Part shown: positions 6,204 to 10,653 of the stretch, one piece after another
Numbering within the stretch: the stretch's first letter is position 1
Layout of the letters: every line of letters starts with the position of its first letter
Source: Bacteroidota bacterium
GTDB lineage: Bacteria > Bacteroidota > Bacteroidia > Bacteroidales > PUMT01
Length of the DNA stretch: 10,653 nt
Reading direction: 5' to 3'
Assembly (NCBI GenBank): GCA_003556985.1
Contig: PWPZ01000050.1
Coordinates: 1-10,653 of the forward strand
Notes under the pieces: generated by a model
The model's input: the letters and a program-made list of their open reading frames with translations, nothing else
The model's database searches: none
Told to the model about the DNA's origin: nothing
Program-made: the position numbers and the translations under genes

Positions 6204-7491
6204 ATTTCTTTTCCACCTTAATGGCCAGTTCCCTGACCACATCATTGTATTTATCAAGCAGATCTTCCCGGTCTTCCCCTCCAAGATTGATATTGGCAAG
6301 CACATAGCTGTAGCTGTCTATATGATAATCGGGAAGGTCATCCAGATCCGTGCCTTCCTCTACGGATATTTGAATAACCATTTCCGGATATTTTTTCTTC
6401 AGGGCATCAATTTTTTCCTTGCCGGGAACATTCCTGGCTAGGCCGGGATGATATGACCTGAGCATAAAGTGTGCAGCCACAGCAAATTCACCCTCGTTCT
6501 CAAGGGGCTCTGGCCTTTGGTTAAGAGCCAGGTTGAGCATTATATGATGGTTGGACAGACCATGAACCTTTTCAAATATATCGCCGTGCGACTGGGAAAT
6601 CCTTGGATTTATCTCCAGCAGATAAATCTCGTTGGCTTCGGAGTCATAAAAAAATTCAATATTAAAGGCAGAGGCTTTCAGGCCGACCTGCCCTATAACC
6701 TTTCTTGCTATATCGGCCATCCTGAACTGGACTTCCTGGGGCAGGGAAGAAGGATATTCATAACGGGCAAATGAGGATTTTCCTTCTTCGGTAATTGAAT
6801 CAATAATGCCATAAACCACAATTTCATCATCGAAGACATAACCCTCCAGGGTACACTGATGCCCCCCTATGGGAGTTTCGGCATACATCTTTTCCTTCAT
6901 TCCGGAAAATTCATCAGGGTCACTGTACTTATCAATAATATGGAAAAAGGGCTTTTCCATATAGTCGATATTCTCGCGGACTTCTTCCATTGCTTCATTA
7001 AACTGATCTGCATCCCTGATCTTGTATGCCAGGTATGAATGATAGGATTTGACGGGTTTTATCCAGAACGGGGGGTTAAAAGTGATTTTTTTGTAGGCAT
7101 TGTCATCGAAAGGGTCAAATGGTTTAAACCGGGGGATGTTGTCAGGAATCACCTTTTTCTGCTCATGCCGGCTCCAGTACTTATGTTCGCATTTCAGCAC
7201 ACTTTCAATTGAGGGTCCCGGGAGGTTATATTTTTTTGCAATTATGGGAACCAGTATTGTTCCGGGAAAGTCAAAGTAGGATACTATTGCATCTATACCC
7301 CCCGCCTTTTCTATTCTCTCATCGGCAACATCAAGGAGTTTTGGAATGTCAAAACTTTCCACCCCCCTTATTTCATCGAATTTTGCTGCAGGGAGGAACT
7401 CGCATTCCCGGGCCTCATGGAGCTTCCGGAGCTTTTCCAGGTTAAAATCATCAAGGCCGACAACAAAAATATTTTTCTTTTTTTTATCCAT
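6202..7491 (-). CDS. ATP-grasp ligase of unknown substrate
   Basis: A 429-residue soluble protein with no signal peptide. The N-terminal part begins with a Rossmann-like strand (NIFVVGLDDFNLEKL) and has DAIVSYFDFPGTILVPIIAKKYNLPGP (67-93), a pre-ATP-grasp domain as in carboxylase- and D-Ala ligase-like enzymes. The ATP-grasp core follows: IKPVKS with Lys145 and Lys148 as candidate ATP-binding lysines, a flexible segment around GGHQCTLEGYV, then FNIEFF (Glu279) and EINPR (293-297), where Glu279, Glu293 and Asn295 would hold magnesium. The C-terminal 120 residues form an extra domain of unknown role. Such enzymes activate a carboxylate as an acyl-phosphate and join it to an amine or another nucleophile; which ones cannot be told. 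It lies downstream of the hydrolase gene on the same strand, with a 263-bp gap, and a decayed paralogue lies beyond the hydrolase. The start is fixed by MDKKKKNIFVVG, directly before the first strand. Confidence 0.85.
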   Translation of the reverse strand: MDKKKKNIFVVGLDDFNLEKLRKLHEARECEFLPAAKFDEIRGVESFDIPKLLDVADERIEKAGGIDAIVSYFDFPGTILVPIIAKKYNLPGPSIESVLKCEHKYWSRHEQKKVIPDNIPRFKPFDPFDDNAYKKITFNPPFWIKPVKSYHSYLAYKIRDADQFNEAMEEVRENIDYMEKPFFHIIDKYSDPDEFSGMKEKMYAETPIGGHQCTLEGYVFDDEIVVYGIIDSITEEGKSSFARYEYPSSLPQEVQFRMADIARKVIGQVGLKASAFNIEFFYDSEANEIYLLEINPRISQSHGDIFEKVHGLSNHHIMLNLALNQRPEPLENEGEFAVAAHFMLRSYHPGLARNVPGKEKIDALKKKYPEMVIQISVEEGTDLDDLPDYHIDSYSYVLANINLGGEDREDLLDKYNDVVRELAIKVEKK

Positions 7492-7754
7492 ATGATAATA
7501 TTATATCAGAAATATTTAATTAGCTGGTCTGATGGATCTTACCATGACAATATTTTGACCTGTGGTCGATCTCACATGAAATATCTCATTTTGCTAAATT
7601 TATCTGATGTGACATTCATTTGATTCTGTGCAAATATTGAAAATAGATCATGGACGATCCGGTTTTAATGCTGTATGGAAATTCTACATGTAAAAGGCTG
7701 ACTTAAGATCCCATTATAAATTTGTTATGACCGCAGGTTCAAATTGCTAACCCT
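7492..7754. other. Intergenic region between the hydrolase and ATP-grasp genes
   Basis: This 263-bp stretch has no supported ORF. It contains GACC-TGT-GGTC (7557-7567), the palindrome TACATGTA (7685-7692) also found before the porin gene, and a 6-bp inverted repeat AATTTG/CAAATT (7719-7724 and 7740-7745) 10 bp after the hydrolase stop, which may protect the 3' end of that transcript. No clear TAnnTTTG promoter for the ATP-grasp gene was found on the minus strand, so cotranscription with the hydrolase remains possible. Confidence 0.45.
7493..7508. promoter_or_regulatory. Inverted repeat abutting the ATP-grasp start codon
   Basis: TGATA and TATCA (7493-7497 and 7504-7508) form a 5-bp inverted repeat around an AT-only centre, 1 base upstream of the ATG. 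It could be an operator or a weak hairpin over the ribosome entry site. The region is very AT-rich, so chance is a real alternative. Confidence 0.25.
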
Positions 7755-9755
7755 TTAAACGAGGTCTCTTGCTATCCTCTCGTCGAATGATTTATTGTAC
7801 ACCCTCAGATCTCCTTCATACGCATCGAGGGTCGCCCTGATAAGGAAATGGGTTCGGGTTGAGGTGAGGATGGTCCGGGTTATGGTTTTGATTTTCCAGC
7901 CTTCCCGCCGGAATTCCCTGACACTTTTAACCTCACCTCTTACAGTGTCATACTTGTTGTTACTGTAATAATACTTTTCGGTAACATCCTTTCTCAATTC
8001 CGTACCTGTATGATGCAACAAATACTGGGGATCATCATTTTCGATTTTAAGAGTAACTTCATTGGTTGCCAGGTTGCGCTCAACTATCCATTCCCGTTTG
8101 GCAGGGACCAAAAGGGTGGTTTCAAGTTCATCGAGTTTACCGGGCTTTTTGAGGGCTCTTTTGGAAACATCTCTTTCCCCGGCTTTCCTGTGGGGGAGCA
8201 CCAGGAAACTCTCGGTGGGATAAATGGTCAGCTTCGACGGTTCCGGGGACGGCCATGCCAGGGGCCAGTAAGATGTGGAAATGGAAATCCTTATATGGTT
8301 CCCTGCAGGAAAACTCTGTGCAATATAATTCATGGGCACTTTTACCTCATAGATCTTGCCAGGCTCAAGCTCCCGGGGTTCCTCATTACTGTCTCTGTGG
8401 GTAAGGTTCAGCAGGCCGAATGTGACCCTGGTAGCCCTTCCGTCGGGGCCCACATCGGAGATCCTGGCTGCAACCATGGCCACCCTCTTATTTGATTTAA
8501 GCTTTAATGTAAGGTAAGGCTTGCCCAGTATTTCATAATCCTCTTTGAGGACGGAACTGTTTATAACCAGCGCCCCTCCGTCTTCCTCCCTCTGGTCACT
8601 GGGCAGATCGGTCGATTCGGAGTATGAGCACCATTTTCCCGCAAATAATCCCACGTTCAGAGGACTTTGTATGCTCAGTGCCTCTTTATCCTCTCCCGAC
8701 GACAAATTGTGTAATCCCAAATCCAGTGCATCGAGCCGGTAAGTGTCTTCTTCAATCCGGGAAGAGGGCCATGACTGCTCGTCGATCCACCGCCCGGGCC
8801 GGTCGGAAGACAAAGGAGAAACCGAATCCAGCATATAGGTCCTTAGCATGGGCTCCTCTTTTACACCATTATCGATGTTTTTCAGCCACTGGTCCCACCA
8901 GCGGACTGATTCACTGAGGAAATCGATTACCGGTCCCGGTCCGCCCATGTGGGGATATTTATGCCCGTACGCTCCCACTATCCCATGCCGGGGTACCTTA
9001 AGATTTTCCAGAAGCCGGAAAACCGTATTTGAATAGCCGTCAGCCCATCCGCTGACCGCCATTACCGGACACTTGATCGCATCATAGTCCTCACAAACCG
9101 AACCATGCTTCCAGTAATCATCACGGTGCTGGTGCTCCAGCCATTTCTTCAGCCATAAACCGCTGCCTTCCAGTCTCTCAAGCCACATAGACCTCCATTT
9201 TTCACCTACTATCTCAGGATCAGGCGGACAACTGTTATTGGCAAACATTACGGATGCCCAGGAAAGATTGTCTGAAAGCAGGCAGCCACCCATAAAGTGC
9301 ACATCGTCGGCATAGCGGTCGTCCGATGAGGCTACCGTGATAACGGCCTTTAGCTCCGGCGGCTGTAGCGCGGCTATCTGCAAGCCATTGAACCCTCCCC
9401 ATGAAATACCGATCATACCCACGTTACCGTCACACCAGGGCTGGGAAGCTATCCATTTTATATCCTCAATCCCGTCGTTAAGTTCCTGCTGAAGATATTC
9501 GTCTCTAAGGATACCCTCAGAATCTCCGCTTCCCCTCAGATCAACCCTTATTCCCGCGTATGCATTGTGTGCAAAAAAACCATGCATCTTCTGGTCATTA
9601 ACCGCTTTCAAGTCCCTTTTACGGTAAGGAATGTATTCCAGAATTCCCGGCACGGGATTTTCTTCGGCATCGGTCGGCAACCAGATCTTGGCGGCAAGAT
9701 TTGTCCCGTCGCTCATAGGTATCCACTCATTTTCAATTATATTGATATCTTTCAT
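7755..9755 (-). CDS. CocE/NonD-family alpha/beta hydrolase (X-Pro dipeptidyl-peptidase-like, S15 fold)
   Basis: A 666-residue soluble protein without signal peptide, so probably cytoplasmic. The N-terminal alpha/beta-hydrolase domain shows YIPYRKRD, AGIRVDLRGSGDSEG (67-81), SQPWCDGNVGMIGISWGGF with nucleophile Ser118, SGWADGYSN with Asp239 and GAYGHKYPH with His265: the complete triad expected of cocaine esterase and X-prolyl peptidases. A helical cap lies between about 145 and 225. The second domain (about 365-530) is a jelly-roll, with SYWPLAWPSPEPSKLTIYP typical of PepX_C. About 120 further residues at the C-terminus (roughly 545-666), with many beta strands, go beyond the usual end of CocE. 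The family cleaves esters and amides, often after proline, but the substrate is open here. It stands between an intact and a broken ATP-grasp gene on the same strand, suggesting action on a product of those ligases. A good promoter precedes it. Confidence 0.9.
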   Translation of the reverse strand: MKDINIIENEWIPMSDGTNLAAKIWLPTDAEENPVPGILEYIPYRKRDLKAVNDQKMHGFFAHNAYAGIRVDLRGSGDSEGILRDEYLQQELNDGIEDIKWIASQPWCDGNVGMIGISWGGFNGLQIAALQPPELKAVITVASSDDRYADDVHFMGGCLLSDNLSWASVMFANNSCPPDPEIVGEKWRSMWLERLEGSGLWLKKWLEHQHRDDYWKHGSVCEDYDAIKCPVMAVSGWADGYSNTVFRLLENLKVPRHGIVGAYGHKYPHMGGPGPVIDFLSESVRWWDQWLKNIDNGVKEEPMLRTYMLDSVSPLSSDRPGRWIDEQSWPSSRIEEDTYRLDALDLGLHNLSSGEDKEALSIQSPLNVGLFAGKWCSYSESTDLPSDQREEDGGALVINSSVLKEDYEILGKPYLTLKLKSNKRVAMVAARISDVGPDGRATRVTFGLLNLTHRDSNEEPRELEPGKIYEVKVPMNYIAQSFPAGNHIRISISTSYWPLAWPSPEPSKLTIYPTESFLVLPHRKAGERDVSKRALKKPGKLDELETTLLVPAKREWIVERNLATNEVTLKIENDDPQYLLHHTGTELRKDVTEKYYYSNNKYDTVRGEVKSVREFRREGWKIKTITRTILTSTRTHFLIRATLDAYEGDLRVYNKSFDERIARDLV

Positions 9756-9798
9756 AACCTCTCATTGTGAATTTTACAACTTAAAATAACCTGTCTAA

Positions 9799-9829
9799 CA
9801 AATTTACAAAATGTTCAAAGCTCTGCCAA
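9799..9829 (-). promoter_or_regulatory. Bacteroidota-type promoter of the hydrolase gene
   Basis: On the minus strand TTG (9827-9829) is followed after 20 bases by TAAATTTG (9799-9806), an exact TAnnTTTG -7 box with spacing in the known range of 17-23. Transcription would start near 9793, leaving a leader of about 37 bases. An AGAGG lies 2 bases before the ATG. Confidence 0.55.
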
Positions 9830-9888
9830 GGATTTGGCCAGGGATAAAAAATCCGGCTTGAGCTAATAAATTATACTATTATCAGCAG

Positions 9889-9965
9889 CAACCGTAAAAA
9901 GGTGGCTTACTTTGACATTGTTGTCGTGAGCCATTAATCACCAACCGTAAAAAGGTGGCTTACTT
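9889..9965. repeat. Two exact 24-bp direct repeats with a 29-bp spacer
   Basis: CAACCGTAAAAAGGTGGCTT followed by ACTT occurs at 9889-9912 and again, without mismatch, at 9942-9965. Each unit has weak internal symmetry (ACC/GGT and GTAA/TTAC). Flanking bases (ATCA before, a shared GA after) hint that the repeated unit was longer. A partial match (13 of 16) lies at 7690-7705. The repeats lie upstream of the hydrolase promoter and downstream of the broken ATP-grasp copy. They may be regulator sites or a remnant of a tandem array. Confidence 0.7.
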
Positions 9966-10053
9966 GAGCTTTATATTAGTAAGCAATGACATCGTAAATA
10001 TTTTGCAGCGGGTTAAATATGGCCCCGGGTTAGTTTTGGCAAATATCGCACGG

Positions 10054-10653
10054 CTAGCTTTTGCGGTGATCAATCCCAATGGAAAGGTTATCGGTTACAT
10101 CATGATACTTTTCCAGTAATTCCCGGGTATTTTGTGCCCCCAGGAAAATATTGGCCAGCACATAACTGTAGCTGTCAATATGATGGGGCGGCATATCATC
10201 AAGATCCATTCCCTCCCTTATATTGACCTTTATAAGCAGGTCAGGATATTTTTTTTTAAGATCCTCAATTTCCTTTTCGGAGGGAACTTTCCTGACCACC
10301 CCCGGCTTGAATGAACGGTGCATAAAGTGGGCTGCCACCTTAAATTCACCTTTATGTTCAAATTTCTCAGGCCTGCGGTTTAATGCGAGGTTAAGCATTA
10401 CCTCGTGGTGAGATAAACCGTGGAATATTGGCGGGAATGGCTTTTTGCTGCTCAAGCCGGCTCCAGAACTTATGCTCGCATTTTATCACGCTTTGCAGGG
10501 AGGGGCCGGTAAGGTTATATTTCTTTGCAAATATGGGAAGAAGAACTGTTCCGGGGAAATCAAAAAAACTCACTATTGCATCCATATTCCCGGCCTCGTT
10601 TATTCTCTCTTCGGCAATATTCAGCATCCGGGGGATGGAAAGATTTTTAACCC
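10054..10653 (-). pseudogene. Broken ATP-grasp paralogue with its catalytic core deleted; runs off right edge
   Basis: Two reading frames together match the ends of the intact ATP-grasp protein encoded at 6202-7491. The N-terminal part (about 10421 to the window edge) reads DAIVSFFDFPGTVLLPIFAK, then YNLTGPSLQSVIKCEHKFWS and ends at NIPRF. The C-terminal part (10054 to about 10422) begins HGLSHHEVMLNLALNRRPE and ends in a TAG stop at 10054-10056. Compared with the intact protein, residues of about 123-309 are missing, including the ATP-binding lysines and the magnesium ligands, and the two parts are out of frame. By my count about 569 bp were lost. No other stop or frameshift is seen in either part, so the loss looks recent, although the two copies have diverged well at protein level. 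Methionines at 10455 and 10627 are internal, not real starts. The true start lies outside the window. Confidence 0.85.
10414..10424 (-). other. Deletion junction with shared sequence in the ATP-grasp pseudogene
   Basis: On the minus strand TCCACGGTTTA reads both as the end of NIP-RF in the N-terminal frame and as the start of (F)HGL in the C-terminal frame. This is what is expected if the ancestral gene had this short sequence twice and lost the interval between the copies. The shift of one base between frames explains why no fusion protein results. Confidence 0.6.

Noticed and set aside
8010..8495. Plus-strand ORF of 161 codons opposite the hydrolase gene
   Set aside because: It is a shadow of a clearly coding minus-strand frame with an intact catalytic triad and no sign of its own gene structure.
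9889..9965. Minimal CRISPR array (24-bp repeat, 29-bp spacer, 24-bp repeat)
   Set aside because: Only two repeats and one spacer, no cas gene in the window, and the repeat lacks a good stem; a direct repeat is the safer call.
10054..10455. Independent small protein of 133 residues starting at the methionine at 10455
   Set aside because: Its sequence from HGLSHHEVMLN onward matches the C-terminus of the intact ATP-grasp protein, and the first residues are the N-terminal half read in the wrong frame.
10391..10627. Independent small protein of 78 residues starting at the methionine at 10627
   Set aside because: The frame is open upstream to the window edge and matches the ATP-grasp N-terminal domain; its last residues after NIPRF are out-of-frame reading of the C-terminal half.

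Overview
The window looks like chromosomal DNA of a Bacteroidota bacterium, probably a marine or otherwise salt-exposed Bacteroidia lineage. The grounds are the lack of strong Shine-Dalgarno sites before most starts, a good TTG-N20-TAnnTTTG promoter (the Bacteroidota -33/-7 type) before the hydrolase gene, lipoprotein signal peptides on solute-binding proteins, an aromatic-ended outer-membrane barrel, and overall protein character. The genus cannot be told from sequence alone.

Left block (1-1355, minus strand): a PhnD-type solute-binding lipoprotein is followed by the N-terminal sensor region of a membrane signalling protein, probably a histidine kinase, running off the left edge. The sensor reading frame is broken by an in-frame TAA, yet it stays open and family-like on the far side. 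A perfect 9-bp inverted repeat sits just before the sensor start codon. No PhnC/PhnE-type transport genes are seen, so the binding protein more likely serves sensing than import.

Middle block (1706-6194, plus strand): an outer-membrane porin-like barrel, a glycine betaine-binding lipoprotein (OpuAC/ProX), an ATPase with C-terminal CBS domains (OpuAA/ProV) and a permease (OpuAB/ProW). Together they could form a compatible-solute uptake path from outer membrane to cytoplasm. The 350-bp gap before it holds a run of palindromes and a 10-bp direct repeat, which are candidate control sites. The operon ends in a hairpin whose loop is the permease stop codon, 7 bp from the convergent neighbour.

Right block (6202-10653, minus strand): an intact ATP-grasp ligase of unknown substrate, a large CocE/NonD-type alpha/beta hydrolase, and a second diverged ATP-grasp copy that has lost its catalytic core by a deletion of about 569 bp. 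The deletion junction is a short shared sequence that can be read in both protein frames. Between the hydrolase and the dead copy lie a promoter and two exact 24-bp repeats. The ligase-hydrolase pairing suggests a make-and-break system for an amide or peptide-like metabolite; next to an osmolyte importer, an osmolyte role is possible but speculative.

I saw no tRNA, rRNA, insertion sequence or true CRISPR array.
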